Below are positions 44,728-56,804 of a DNA stretch of 64,000 nt, one piece after another; positions within the stretch are counted from its first letter, which is position 1, and each line of letters begins with the position of its first letter. Location of the stretch: assembly GCF_004519405.1 (NCBI RefSeq), contig NZ_SGWI01000004.1:124001-188000 (forward strand), in the 5' to 3' direction. Source of the stretch: Pseudomonas sp. BCA17. GTDB taxonomy: Bacteria; Pseudomonadota; Gammaproteobacteria; Pseudomonadales; Pseudomonadaceae. Made by a program: the position numbers and the translations under genes. Under the pieces are notes generated by a model. That model was not told the DNA's origin. It did not search any database and saw nothing but the letters and a program-made list of their open reading frames with translations.

Positions 44728-46059
44728 TTGGATTGGCCCACCCTGCTGACTCGCGAACGCCTTGGTAAACCCCTGCACAGCCCGGAAGAACTGGGCCGTA
44801 GCCCGTTTCATAAAGATCACGACCGCATTATCTTCTCAGGTGCATTCCGGCGCCTGGGCCGCAAGACCCAAGTGCATCCGGTATCGAGCAACGACCATAT
44901 CCACACGCGCCTGACCCATTCACTGGAAGTCAGTTGCGTTGGCCGCTCCCTTGGCATGCGCGTAGGCGAGACCCTGCGCAACGCCCTGCCCGACTGGTGC
45001 GACCCGAGTGACCTGGGCATGGTGGTGCAATCGGCTTGCCTGGCCCATGACATCGGCAACCCGCCTTTCGGGCATTCCGGCGAAGATGCCATTCGCCACT
45101 GGTTTCAGCAGGCGGCGGGCCGTGGCTGGCTGGACGACATGACCAGTGCCGAACGCAATGACTTCCTCAATTTCGAAGGCAATGCCCAGGGCTTTCGGGT
45201 ACTGACCCAGCTGGAATACCACCAGTTCGACGGTGGCACGCGGCTGACCTACGCCACCTTGGGCACCTACCTGAAATACCCCTGGACCGCCCGTCACGCC
45301 GACTCGCTGGGCTACAAGAAACACAAGTTCGGCTGTTACCAGAGCGAGCTGCCGATTCTTGAGCAGATCGCCCACAAACTCGGGCTGCCACAACTGGAAG
45401 AGCAACGCTGGGCGCGTCACCCACTGGTTTACCTGATGGAAGCCGCGGACGATATCTGCTACGCGCTGATCGACCTGGAAGACGGGCTGGAGATGGACCT
45501 GCTGGAGTATGCCGAGGTCGAATCGCTGCTGCTCGACCTTGTGGGCGACGACCTGCCACAGACCTATCGACAGTTGGGCCCGCTGGACTCCCGCCGCCGC
45601 AAACTGGCTATCTTGCGCGGCAAGGCGATCGAGCACCTGACCAACGCTGCGGCACGCGCGTTTGTCGAACAGCAGGACGCCCTGCTGGCTGGCACCCTGC
45701 CTGGCGATCTGGTCGAGCACATGCATGGGCCTGCCAAGCGTTGCGTACTGGATGCCAAAGACATGGCGCGCAAGAAAATTTTCCAGGACAAGCGCAAGAC
45801 CTTGCATGAAATCGGGGCCTACACCACCCTGGAAATCCTGTTGAACGCGTTTTGCGGTGCAGCCCTGGAACAACATGGCGGGCGCACGCCGTCGTTCAAG
45901 AACCGCCGCATCCTCGACTTGCTGGGCAATAGTGCACCGGACCCTGCCTGGTCATTGCATGCCTCGTTTCTGCGCATGATCGACTTCATCGCCGGCATGA
46001 CTGACAGTTACGCCACCGAGATGGCACGCGAGATGACTGGCCGTTCCAGCCCTCAATAA
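44728..46059 (+). CDS. dgt: dGTPase-like HD phosphohydrolase
   Basis: 443 residues from TTG 44728 with GGAGAG eight bases upstream; this gives the family start [18 protein letters not shown], while the open frame back to 44665 does not look coding. HD-domain marks: [47 protein letters not shown]. Hydrolyses dNTPs to nucleoside and triphosphate. Length 443 is usual for pseudomonads. Confidence 0.93.
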   Translation: MDWPTLLTRERLGKPLHSPEELGRSPFHKDHDRIIFSGAFRRLGRKTQVHPVSSNDHIHTRLTHSLEVSCVGRSLGMRVGETLRNALPDWCDPSDLGMVVQSACLAHDIGNPPFGHSGEDAIRHWFQQAAGRGWLDDMTSAERNDFLNFEGNAQGFRVLTQLEYHQFDGGTRLTYATLGTYLKYPWTARHADSLGYKKHKFGCYQSELPILEQIAHKLGLPQLEEQRWARHPLVYLMEAADDICYALIDLEDGLEMDLLEYAEVESLLLDLVGDDLPQTYRQLGPLDSRRRKLAILRGKAIEHLTNAAARAFVEQQDALLAGTLPGDLVEHMHGPAKRCVLDAKDMARKKIFQDKRKTLHEIGAYTTLEILLNAFCGAALEQHGGRTPSFKNRRILDLLGNSAPDPAWSLHASFLRMIDFIAGMTDSYATEMAREMTGRSSPQ

Positions 46060-46225
46060 GCGTCGAATCCAGCAGCCTGTTCCCTGAAGAGAATTACCCT
46101 ACGAAGGGAACAGAGCGGCCTGATCGAATTCGTACAGGCACCCGAAGAATAATCACGCGCGTTCCTCGCGGGCCTGGCAAACAATTCCTACACCCCATCG
46201 ATGCTTGACTCACTGCGTGCTCCCT

Positions 46226-46609
46226 ATGCCCAGACACTCTCTTCGTATTCTTGTGGTGGAAGATCATCCCTTTCAACTCCTGGCCACCCAATGCCTGCTC
46301 AAAAGCTTCGGTTTCAGTCAACTGATGCCGGTGGAAAATGCCGAACAAGCCATCCGGACGATGACCCAATCCGAATTACCCTTCGACCTGATGCTCTGCG
46401 ACCAGTGCCTGCCTGACTTACCCGGGCTCGAATTGATAGAAATAGCCAGCCGTGGCCGTTTTATCAGCAGTGCGATTCTGCTCAGTGGGTTACCTGCCAC
46501 CGAGTTGAGTAACCTGGCCACACAAGCTGCGCAGCGAGGCCTGCCCGTATTAGGGTATCTGTCCAAGCCATTGAACAAAGATGAACTTGAAAGACTATTA
46601 AATCGATAA
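46226..46609 (+). CDS. Receiver-only response regulator, RocR-like
   Basis: 127 residues from ATG 46226 (MPRHSLRILVVEDHPFQ); TTG 46205 is possible. Phospho-acceptor Asp in DLMLCDQCLPDLPGLELI (about residue 61) and the conserved Lys in VLGYLSKPLN. The VEDHPFQ start, LCDxxLP and VLGxLxKP pattern is that of the receiver half of RocR/SadR; the EAL half is missing and the frame stops right after the receiver. Located upstream of a NarL-type regulator and BvgS-type kinase, as expected for a Roc/Sad locus. Confidence 0.85.
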   Translation: MPRHSLRILVVEDHPFQLLATQCLLKSFGFSQLMPVENAEQAIRTMTQSELPFDLMLCDQCLPDLPGLELIEIASRGRFISSAILLSGLPATELSNLATQAAQRGLPVLGYLSKPLNKDELERLLNR

Positions 46610-46863
46610 ATGTAGGACGTTAAACATATCAGCTGATGAAAAACGACGCTAAGTGCACCGTAAACTCCCTGCTACCTTCATTCATTGAATTCGCCTGCAA
46701 AACTCCCGTCCTCCCATTCACAATCACCCTATAGCTGGTAGGCGCATGCCTTTTTTTATGTAGGATCTTTCTTGTTTTATATCTACGCCGTGGGCATTGA
46801 TCCTCCTCACCCGTCTTCTGAGCTAATGTGCCCGCTTTATTTGCATCGGCGCGGAGCGTGATT

Positions 46864-47490
46864 ATGAATACGGTTTTTATTATTGACGACCATCCTGTTA
46901 TACGACTGGCCATTAGAATGCTACTTGAACATGAAGGTTACAAAGTAGTTGGCGAAACAGACAATGGTTGCGATGCCATACAAATGGTCCGCGAGTGTCT
47001 CCCGGATCTGGTTATTCTCGATATCAGCATCCCGAAACTTGATGGTCTCGAAGTACTTTGCCGTTTCAACGCAATGAATACTTCGATGAAAACGCTGGTG
47101 CTCACGGCCCAGTGCCCTACCTTGTTTGCAACACGCTGCATGCGCTCGGGTGCTGAAGGCTATGTCTGCAAGGAAGGTGACCTCAGCGAGCTGCTGAGTG
47201 CGATCCGTGCGGTACTGTCCGGTTACAACTATTTCCCCAGCCAGGCATTGAATGGCAACGGCAGCGAAGGCGTGGACACGCAGGAGTTGGAATTATTCAA
47301 AACAGTCAACGATCGAGAGTTGATGGTCTTACAACTTTTTGCCCAAGGGCGAACTAATAAAGAAATAGCCAAAGGCATGTTCTTGAGCAATAAAACAGTC
47401 AGCACTTATAAAAAGAGGCTCATGCAGAAGCTCAAAGCCAAATCCTTGGTAGAACTCATCGAGATGGCAAAACGAAACGCGCTAGTGTGA
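46864..47490 (+). CDS. NarL/BvgA-type response regulator
   Basis: 208 residues from ATG 46864. Receiver domain with acidic pair DD at residues 8-9 (VFIIDDHPVIRLAIRMLLE), phospho-Asp in LVILDISIPKLDG (about D54) and Lys in YVCKEGD; C-terminal LuxR-type HTH in VNDRELMVLQLFAQGRTNKEIAKGMFLSNKTVSTYKKRL. Resembles BvgA/EvgA/RocA1. Overlaps or abuts the kinase gene, so they form a two-component operon. Confidence 0.93.
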   Translation: MNTVFIIDDHPVIRLAIRMLLEHEGYKVVGETDNGCDAIQMVRECLPDLVILDISIPKLDGLEVLCRFNAMNTSMKTLVLTAQCPTLFATRCMRSGAEGYVCKEGDLSELLSAIRAVLSGYNYFPSQALNGNGSEGVDTQELELFKTVNDRELMVLQLFAQGRTNKEIAKGMFLSNKTVSTYKKRLMQKLKAKSLVELIEMAKRNALV

Positions 47491-47498
47491 GAAAGCGG

Positions 47499-50400
47499 AT
47501 GCCCAGTCGTATAAAGGACTATCTGATTGTAATAAGTGCCGGTTTGTGCTTCAGCACTGCCGTGTTCGCACAATACCAACCCGAGCCGGAACATTTCACT
47601 TTATTAAGTCGTGCAGGAACCGTTCAACTCGACATTCAACTGGACAGAGCACAGCGCCAGTGGCTGCAGAACAAGCGAGAGCTGGTGCTGGGCACTTCCG
47701 CACCTGACTACCCCCCTTTCGACCTCACTTCCAGCGGCCATGATTATGAAGGCCTCACCGCTGATTACGCCGGGCTGCTGTCCAAGGCTCTCTCCTTGCC
47801 GGTCAAGGTCGTGCGCTACGCTTCCCGCAAGGCCTCCATCCAAGCCTTGGAAGCGGGTGACATTGATCTGCTGGGTTCCTCGAACGGCTTTGAGGCCGCA
47901 AACCCTAAACTCATCCTGTCCGCGCCGTATGCCGTGGACCAGCCTGTGCTGGTCACTCGCGAGGGTGAAACCCGCAGTCTCAACGATGGCCTGGCGGGAC
48001 TGCGCCTGAGCCTCGTCTATCATTACCTGCCCCTGAGCGAAGTGGAAAAGCTGTACCCCAACGCGGTCATTCGCGCCTATCCCTCGTATCAAAATGCCTT
48101 GAATGCGGTGGCCTTCGACCAGGCGGATGTGTTTCTGGGCGACACCATTTCCACCCATTACATGATCAACAAGGGCTATCTCAAGAATATCCACATGGCT
48201 AACTTCGGCAAACATGAGGCCTTCGGTTTCAGCTTTGCACTGCGCCAGGACCAGCACATCCTCTTGAGCATTATCGACTCGGTACTGGCAGCCGTGCCCA
48301 CCAACGAACGGGACAGCATCGCCAAGCGCTGGAGTGCCGGTAGCGACATCCTGCTGACCGACAAGAAACTGCAACTGACCCAACGCGAGGAACGCTGGCT
48401 GAAACAGCATCCCGTGGTGAAGGTCGTGGTGAACGAAACCTTTGCGCCGCTGACTTTCTTCGATGCGGACGGCAACTTCCGCGGCATTACCGCCGACCTC
48501 CTGGAGTTGATTCGCTTGCGCACCGGCCTGCGTTTCGTGATCCAGAGCGGGCGCGAAGTCAACAACATGATCGAGCAAGTCACCAGCGGCAAAGTGGATA
48601 TGATCGGCGCCATCGTGCCCAGCAACGAAAGGGAAACACAGCTCAACTTCAGCCGCCCCTATCTGGAAAACTCCTACGTACTGCTGACACGCAAGGAGCC
48701 GGGGGCGCCCTTGAGCCTTGAGCAGATGGCTGGAAAACGCCTGGCCATAACCCAGGGCAACCCGCTGGCCAGCACCTTGAGCAAGGACTTCCCACAGGTC
48801 CACCTGGTGGAAACCAGCGACACCTTCAAAGCATCGGAACTGCTCGCACAAGGCCATGTGGACGGCGCCGTGAATTCGCTGGTGATCGCCAACTATTTCC
48901 TCTCCTCGCAGGTCTTCCAGGACAAACTGCAGATCAGCAGCACAATAGGCACGGTTCCGGCCACATTCGCCTTGGCCACATCACGCCACGCCACCGAACT
49001 GAGTTCAATCCTCGACAAAGCGCTGCTCAGTATCGCCCCGGACGAAATGGGCGTGATCAACAGCCGCTGGCGTGGCTACACCGCTGCGTCCGACAGCTAT
49101 TGGCGCAACTACCATCAACTGATCGCCCGGATCGTTATCGGCACCGGGTTGTTGCTGTTGATCTCCTTGACCTGGAACGCCTACATGCGCCGCCAGATCA
49201 AGCATCGGAAAATGGCCGAGCGCGCCCTCAACGACCAGTTCGAGTTCATGCGTGCATTGGTCAATGAAACCCCGCACCCGATCTACGTACGTGATCGCAA
49301 GGGCCTGTTGCAGACCTGCAACGACAGTTACCTCCAGGTGTTCGACGTCAAGCGTGAAGACGTCATCGGCAAGAGCGCGATCCAGATGAGCATGGCCCTT
49401 GAATCGGAGGCGGCGCAGTATCACGCCGACTATCAGCGAGTAGTCGCCGAAGGTAACCCGCTGATTCTGGATCGCACGCTGCATATCCACGACAAGAAAC
49501 TGACCATCTACCACTGGATCCTGCCTTACCGCGACTCCACCGGCGAAGTCCAAGGCATCATCGGTGGCTGGATCGACATCAGTGAACGGCGCCAACTGTT
49601 TGATGAACTGCGCGCGGCCAAGGAGCGCGCCGACGAAGCCAACCGCGCCAAGAGCACGTTCCTTGCCACCATGAGCCATGAGATCCGCACGCCGATGAAC
49701 GCCGTGATCGGTATGCTCGAACTGACACTCAAGCGCGCTGACCAAGGGCATCTGGATCGACCGGCCATCGAAGTGGCGTACAACTCGGCCAAGGACCTGC
49801 TGGAACTGATCGGCGATATTCTGGACATCGCACGCATTGAGTCCGGCCGTCTCAGCCTCGCCCCGGAACGCGTCAACCTGCGGGACGTGATTGAGTCCGT
49901 GGTACGCGTCTTCGACGGGCTTGCACGCCAGAAAACCCTCAGCCTGTTGCTGGAGTTCAAACCCGACCTGACTGACATCGAGGTCCAGATTGACCCGCTG
50001 CGCTTCAAGCAAGTGCTGTCCAACCTGGTGAGCAACGCGATCAAGTTCACCGAACGCGGGCAGGTGAAGATCAAAGTGGAAGTGCTGCCTGCTCAAGCAC
50101 CGGAACAGGTCGAGCTCAAACTGGTGGTGGAGGACACCGGCATCGGTATCAGCAGGGACGACCAGTTACGCTTGTTCGAACCGTTCGCCCAAGCGGACAA
50201 CTCGGGGCATCTGGCCAGGAGCGGCGCGGGGCTGGGGTTGGTGATCTGTCGCAGCCTGTGCGCAATGATGGGCGGTCAGTTAAGCCTCAGCAGCGTGCCC
50301 ATGGTCGGCACCCAGGTGCATGTCAGCCTGAAGATGCCGCGCCTGCACAGGCAGAACCAGGTCGGTGAAATAACGCCGGTGGCGGCCGCCCCTACTCCGG

Positions 50401-51134
50401 TACTCAACGTGCTGGTGGTGGATGACCACCCGGCCAATCGCTTGCTGATGTGCCAGCAACTGGGTTATCTGGGCCACCAGTTCACCGCCGCCGAACACGG
50501 TGCGGCCGGTTTCCAGGCGTGGCGCCAGGAACATTTCGATCTGGTGATCGCCGACTGCAACATGCCCATCATGAATGGCTACGAGTTGAGCCGCTCGATC
50601 CGCGAGTACGAACAGCGTGAACAACTGCCGCCCTGCGTGGTATTGGGCTTTACCGCCAATGCTCAACCGGAGGAACGACAACGATGCGTGCAGGCGGGTA
50701 TGAACGACTGCCTGTTCAAACCCATCAGCCTCACGGTGTTGGAGCGGCAACTGGCGCACATCGCCCCTCAACCTGCAGGCCCGTGTTTGAACCTGGAATG
50801 CCTGGAGGCCCTGACCGGCGGCGACCCGCAATTAAGTCGACGCCTGCTGGAGGAGCTGTTGAACAGCAGTCAGCACGACCGCCACGAACTCATGGGCCTG
50901 CTGACTCGACAAGCCCCGCGCCAGGACATCATCGAGCAAGCCCACAAAATCAAAGGAGCCGCCCGTATCGTTCAAGCCCATGCACTGGCGGGGCAATGCG
51001 AAGCCCTCGAGCAAGCCTGCTCGCGGAGCGAAGATCGCCCCGTGATCGAAGCCGGTATCAAAGCCCTGGAAAAACTGATGCTGGAGCTGGAAAGGATGTT
51101 GCAAACGCAACTTCATGACCTGGATCGCCAATAA
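47499..51134 (+). CDS. BvgS-type unorthodox hybrid sensor kinase
   Basis: 1211 residues from ATG 47499 (GTG 47487 overlaps the regulator's stop and adds four). Signal peptide, two periplasmic venus-flytrap domains (about 50-285 and 295-535), membrane helix at about 545-562, PAS domain (about 580-700), HisKA with FLATMSHEIRTPMNAVIGML (His about 725), HATPase (LVSNAIKFTERGQVKI; DTGIGIS; GAGLGLVICRSL), receiver with VLVVDDHPANR and ADCNMPIMNGYE (about 970-1085), and a C-terminal Hpt with QAHKIKGAARIV (about 1115-1205). Phosphorelay H-D-H-D onto the NarL regulator; the signal is unknown. SadS/RocS1 have this same plan. Confidence 0.92.
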   Translation: MPSRIKDYLIVISAGLCFSTAVFAQYQPEPEHFTLLSRAGTVQLDIQLDRAQRQWLQNKRELVLGTSAPDYPPFDLTSSGHDYEGLTADYAGLLSKALSLPVKVVRYASRKASIQALEAGDIDLLGSSNGFEAANPKLILSAPYAVDQPVLVTREGETRSLNDGLAGLRLSLVYHYLPLSEVEKLYPNAVIRAYPSYQNALNAVAFDQADVFLGDTISTHYMINKGYLKNIHMANFGKHEAFGFSFALRQDQHILLSIIDSVLAAVPTNERDSIAKRWSAGSDILLTDKKLQLTQREERWLKQHPVVKVVVNETFAPLTFFDADGNFRGITADLLELIRLRTGLRFVIQSGREVNNMIEQVTSGKVDMIGAIVPSNERETQLNFSRPYLENSYVLLTRKEPGAPLSLEQMAGKRLAITQGNPLASTLSKDFPQVHLVETSDTFKASELLAQGHVDGAVNSLVIANYFLSSQVFQDKLQISSTIGTVPATFALATSRHATELSSILDKALLSIAPDEMGVINSRWRGYTAASDSYWRNYHQLIARIVIGTGLLLLISLTWNAYMRRQIKHRKMAERALNDQFEFMRALVNETPHPIYVRDRKGLLQTCNDSYLQVFDVKREDVIGKSAIQMSMALESEAAQYHADYQRVVAEGNPLILDRTLHIHDKKLTIYHWILPYRDSTGEVQGIIGGWIDISERRQLFDELRAAKERADEANRAKSTFLATMSHEIRTPMNAVIGMLELTLKRADQGHLDRPAIEVAYNSAKDLLELIGDILDIARIESGRLSLAPERVNLRDVIESVVRVFDGLARQKTLSLLLEFKPDLTDIEVQIDPLRFKQVLSNLVSNAIKFTERGQVKIKVEVLPAQAPEQVELKLVVEDTGIGISRDDQLRLFEPFAQADNSGHLARSGAGLGLVICRSLCAMMGGQLSLSSVPMVGTQVHVSLKMPRLHRQNQVGEITPVAAAPTPVLNVLVVDDHPANRLLMCQQLGYLGHQFTAAEHGAAGFQAWRQEHFDLVIADCNMPIMNGYELSRSIREYEQREQLPPCVVLGFTANAQPEERQRCVQAGMNDCLFKPISLTVLERQLAHIAPQPAGPCLNLECLEALTGGDPQLSRRLLEELLNSSQHDRHELMGLLTRQAPRQDIIEQAHKIKGAARIVQAHALAGQCEALEQACSRSEDRPVIEAGIKALEKLMLELERMLQTQLHDLDRQ

Positions 51135-51166
51135 GAGGCAGGGTTCAGTCAAGCGTAAGTCGCCAT

Positions 51167-51267
51167 CTGCAGGAGCGAGCTTGCTCGCGAAAAACGTCAA
51201 CGATAACGCGGGTGTCCTGGATGAACGCGGCGCGTATGAGTTTTCGCGAGCTAGCTCGCCTCTACAA
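51167..51267. repeat. REPIN, second copy of the 15132 element
   Basis: Arms CTGCAGGAGCGAGCTTGCTC... and TTCGCGAGCTAGCTCGCCTC. with a spacer closely matching the copy at 15132-15233 (shared CAACGATAACGCG and CCTGGATGAAC). The right arm has decayed at three positions. Confidence 0.9.
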
Positions 51268-51311
51268 AAAAGCCTTGACCTGGCATGGGGGTTCGCCCCC
51301 GCCTCGTTTGT

Positions 51312-51794
51312 TCAGCAATCAGTCAAGCGCAGGAAAATCGCCGCCAACTGTTCAATCCCAACCTGGTCCTGAGGCGTAAAACGGGCCAGCGACGGGCTGT
51401 CGAGGTCGAGTACGCCAATCAACCGGTTGTTCTTGACCAGAGGCACCACCAACTCGCTGTTGGAAGCGCTGTCGCACGCAATGTGCCCAGGGAACGCGTG
51501 CACATCCTCCACCCGCTGGGTTTGCCGTGAAGCCGCAGCCGCACCACACACACCACGACCGAACGGAATTCGCACACAGGCGATCTGCCCCTGGAAGGGC
51601 CCCAGCACCAGCTCTTCATTACGATTGAGGTAGAAACCCGCCCAGTTCAGATCATCCAGCTGGTTGAACAGGAACGCGGAAAACTGCGCACTGTTGGCGA
51701 TGAAATCACGCTCATCGGCCAACAGCGACTCCAGTTGCGCGCAGAGCATGGCGTAGCCATCAAGGCCGATACCTGCCTGTTGTAAATCGATCAT
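51312..51794 (-). CDS. msrC: Free methionine-(R)-sulfoxide reductase (GAF type)
   Basis: 160 residues from ATG 51794. A GAF fold with the three conserved cysteines of the enzyme: ACVRIPFGRGVCGAAAA and HIACDSASNSELVVPL, plus NWAGFYL. Reduces free Met-R-sulfoxide. It overlaps the ATPase gene by 4 bp. Confidence 0.92.
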   Translation of the reverse strand: MIDLQQAGIGLDGYAMLCAQLESLLADERDFIANSAQFSAFLFNQLDDLNWAGFYLNRNEELVLGPFQGQIACVRIPFGRGVCGAAAASRQTQRVEDVHAFPGHIACDSASNSELVVPLVKNNRLIGVLDLDSPSLARFTPQDQVGIEQLAAIFLRLTDC

Positions 51795-52681
51795 GGTTGA
51801 CGTTCCAGCAATTTGAGACCTACCCAGTAACGGGCAAATTGATAGGCACACCGGCCATTGCGGTTGCCGCGTCCGGTAGCCCAGCGTACGGCGAGGATAT
51901 CGAGCGCTTCATCGCGCTGCCACTGCAAACCGGCTTTACTGGCCAGCTCACCGATCCAGTGCTCCACCACATCCAGGAAGTGCTCCTGTGTAAACGGGTA
52001 AAACGACAGCCACAAGCCAAAACGGTCAGACAAGGCGATCTTGTCCTCAACGGCCTCGCTCGGGTGCAGCTCGCCGTCTACGCGCTTCCAGTTGTCGTTA
52101 TCGCTCTGGTTTTCCGGCACCAGATGGCGGCGGTTGGAGGTGGCGTACAGCAACACGTTTTCCGGCGCCTGCTCCAATGAGCCGTCGAGTACGCTTTTGA
52201 GCACACGGTAATCACCTTCACCGGCTTCGAACGACAGGTCGTCACAGAACAGGATGAAACGTTGCGGCAGCTTGAGCAGTTGCTCGACCACACGCGGCAG
52301 GTCGGCCAGGTGATCGCGCTCGATCTCGATCAGGCGCAAACCCGCCTTGGCGTGGTGGGCCAGCAACGCGCGCACCATGGACGATTTGCCGGTGCCGCGC
52401 GAGCCCCACAGCAACGCATGGTTGGCGGGCAGGCCTTCGATAAATTGTTGGGTGTTGCGGGCCAATTGCTCACGTTGCCTGTCAACACCGATCAGATCGG
52501 ACAGGCGCATGTCCAGGCTGACGTCCAGCGGCAACAGGAAGCCTGTACGGCCCTCACGCTGCCAGCGGGCGGCCAGGCATTGGTTCCAGTCGATCGCTTG
52601 GCGTGGCGCGGGCAACAAGGGCTCCAGGCGCGCGAGCACCGCATCGGCCCGTTCAAGAAAGGCATTCAATCGAGAATCCAC
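51791..52681 (-). CDS. DUF815-family AAA-type ATP-binding protein
   Basis: 296 residues from GTG 52681 (VDSRLNAFLERADAVLARLE) with GAGG about eight bases upstream; the open frame to 52744 would add 21 residues not seen in the family. Walker A WGSRGTGKSSM, Walker B FILFCDDLSFE and sensor ATSNRRHLVPE. Predicted chaperone-like ATPase with no known target. Coupled to the methionine sulfoxide reductase gene by overlap. Confidence 0.88.
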   Translation of the reverse strand: MDSRLNAFLERADAVLARLEPLLPAPRQAIDWNQCLAARWQREGRTGFLLPLDVSLDMRLSDLIGVDRQREQLARNTQQFIEGLPANHALLWGSRGTGKSSMVRALLAHHAKAGLRLIEIERDHLADLPRVVEQLLKLPQRFILFCDDLSFEAGEGDYRVLKSVLDGSLEQAPENVLLYATSNRRHLVPENQSDNDNWKRVDGELHPSEAVEDKIALSDRFGLWLSFYPFTQEHFLDVVEHWIGELASKAGLQWQRDEALDILAVRWATGRGNRNGRCAYQFARYWVGLKLLERQP

Positions 52682-52829
52682 AATTTTTCCTCTGGCAAGT
52701 TCTTGCAAAAGATGGCGTATTGGCAACCCTGCGGGCGACCGCACGAGTCTGCGTAAAAAACGATTTATGCCGGGTAAGCCAGAGCCTGTGGATGTTCAGC
52801 TATGCTTGCCGGGCGAAGGGAAACGTGAA

Positions 52830-55134
<2,305 letters not shown>

Positions 55135-55154
<20 letters not shown>

Positions 55155-55599
55155 GCTGCGCCAGCAACTGGTCCAGCCCATCGCGCAGGGCATCGGCCTG
55201 ATTCAGGTCAATGCCACTGTCGCACAGTAAACGGGTTTTCAAGCTCTGGGTCTGGTCACGCAATTGCACACCGGCTTCACTCAGCCTCAGGTGCACTTCC
55301 CGCTCATCCTTGGCGCTGCGCTGACGCCTCACCAGTGCAAGCTGCTCAAGCCGCTTGAGCAACGGCGTCAGCGTGCCCGAATCCAGCATCAGTCGTTCAC
55401 CCAGAGCCTTGACCGTAGGTTGCGCCGGTGCAGCGTCGTGCCATTCCCACAACACCAGCATTACCACGTATTGCGGATAGGTCAGGCCCAACTGCTCCAG
55501 CATCGGCTTATAGGCTCGGGTAACCGCCCGTGAGGCGGCGTAGAGTTTGAAACATAACTGGTTGTCCAGGGCCAGGGACACGGCAGGCAAATCGCTCAT
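55135..55599 (-). CDS. ospR: OhrR/OspR-type MarR peroxide regulator
   Basis: 154 residues. The redox Cys is C16 in NQLCFKLYAASR, as in OhrR; the winged helix contains LGERLMLDSGTLTPLLKRLE and the wing QRSAKDEREVHLRL. It derepresses targets on oxidation. Partner gene gpx overlaps its start by 4 bp on the same strand, and the two-box palindrome at 56121-56154 is the likely operator. It overlaps sagS by 20 bp, tail to tail. Confidence 0.93.
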
Positions 55600-56081
55600 T
55601 TGAGCAACGCTTCGATCTCTTGGGTCAGGTCCTCAGGCTTGGTGGTCGGGGCAAAACGCTTGACCACCTGACCGTTGCGACCGATGAGGAACTTGGTGAA
55701 GTTCCACTTGATGCCCTTGGAACCGAGCAGGCCAGGCGCCTGTTTTTTCAGTTGAACAAACAAAGGGTGAGCATCGCTGCCATTGACGTCGATCTTCTTG
55801 AACAGCGGGAAACTCACGCCGAAGTTCAACTCGCAAAACTCGGATATTGCCCCTTCGTTGCCCGGCTCCTGCTTGCCGAACTGGTTGCAGGGAAAACCCA
55901 GCACCACCAGCCCCAGGTCTTTGTACTGCTGCCAGAGTTGCTCCAACCCTTTGTACTGCGGTGTGAAACCACATTTGCTGGCGGTATTGACCACCAGGAT
56001 GGCCTTGCCGGCAAAATCGGCCAAGGTCTTCTGCTCGCCCTTGATGGTGGTGCAAGGGATGCTCAGCAGGTTGTCGCTCAT
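55596..56081 (-). CDS. gpx: Thiol/glutathione peroxidase
   Basis: 161 residues from ATG 56081 with GAGG upstream. Peroxidatic Cys37 in NTASKCGFTPQY, the Gln of the catalytic tetrad in GFPCNQFGKQEPG and the Trp/Asn in KWNFTKFLI. Removes peroxides using glutathione or thioredoxin. First gene of a gpx-ospR operon under the palindrome at 56121. Confidence 0.94.
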   Translation of the reverse strand: MSDNLLSIPCTTIKGEQKTLADFAGKAILVVNTASKCGFTPQYKGLEQLWQQYKDLGLVVLGFPCNQFGKQEPGNEGAISEFCELNFGVSFPLFKKIDVNGSDAHPLFVQLKKQAPGLLGSKGIKWNFTKFLIGRNGQVVKRFAPTTKPEDLTQEIEALLK

Positions 56082-56120
56082 GGCTATGCCTCGATTCAAA
56101 TGGAGAGAGTTAAAACATAG

Positions 56121-56154
56121 CGGTCAATTAAATTGCGTGCAATTTAATTGACCG
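56121..56154. promoter_or_regulatory. Perfect 34-bp palindrome, double OhrR-type operator
   Basis: CGGTCAATTAAATTGC, GT, then its exact reverse complement. Each arm contains its own dyad, CAATTAAATTG and CAATTTAATTG, 15 bp apart centre to centre. This is 40 bp upstream of gpx and AATT-rich like known OhrR sites, so OspR binding as two dimers is likely. Confidence 0.8.
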
Positions 56155-56209
56155 TATTGATACCTCTTCATAGGCCGCCCTCGCGAGATTCGCGAGGGCG
56201 GTTCAGACG

Positions 56210-56602
56210 TCAGCGCGGCACCAGATCCAGGCACACCGAGTTGATGCAGTAACGCAGGCCAGTCGGGGGTGGGCCGTCCGGGAACACATGGCCCAGATGG
56301 GCATCACATTTGGCGCAGGTGACTTCGGTACGGATCATGCCGTGGCTGACGTCGCGGATCTCGATCATCGCGCTGTCGGCAATCGGCGCGTAGAAGCTCG
56401 GCCAGCCGCAGCCCGAATCGAATTTCGTGGTGGAGTCGAACAGCGGCTCATTGCAGCAGATGCAGTGGTATACGCCGTCAGTCTTGGTGCCATTGTATTT
56501 GCCGCTGAAAGGTCGCTCGGTGCCCTTGAGACGGCACACGTTGTACTGCTCTGGATCGAGCATCGCCTTCCATTCATCAACGGTTTTCTGCAACTTTTCC
56601 AT
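56210..56602 (-). CDS. msrB: Methionine-(R)-sulfoxide reductase B
   Basis: 130 residues from ATG 56602, GAGG upstream. Zinc-binding pairs HCICCNEPL and [12 protein letters not shown], the [10 protein letters not shown] motif and catalytic Cys in [11 protein letters not shown]. Repairs Met-R-sulfoxide in proteins. Confidence 0.96.
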   Translation of the reverse strand: MEKLQKTVDEWKAMLDPEQYNVCRLKGTERPFSGKYNGTKTDGVYHCICCNEPLFDSTTKFDSGCGWPSFYAPIADSAMIEIRDVSHGMIRTEVTCAKCDAHLGHVFPDGPPPTGLRYCINSVCLDLVPR

Positions 56603-56804
56603 CGGTACACCTCGGCAACTGAAAAACCCTGATCTGTGTCTTTTCCATGGATCAGGCGGCACGTATGATTGCGCCTCTTCAAAACGCCAGTCTGGCACCC
56701 ACGCTACCGGCATTCAAACGTATTTATGGGTGCGGGCCTCGCTGGATTCACAGTACGGTAGTGTCCACGCCGTCTGGATCGTTCATTTTCAGGATCACAT
56801 CGCC

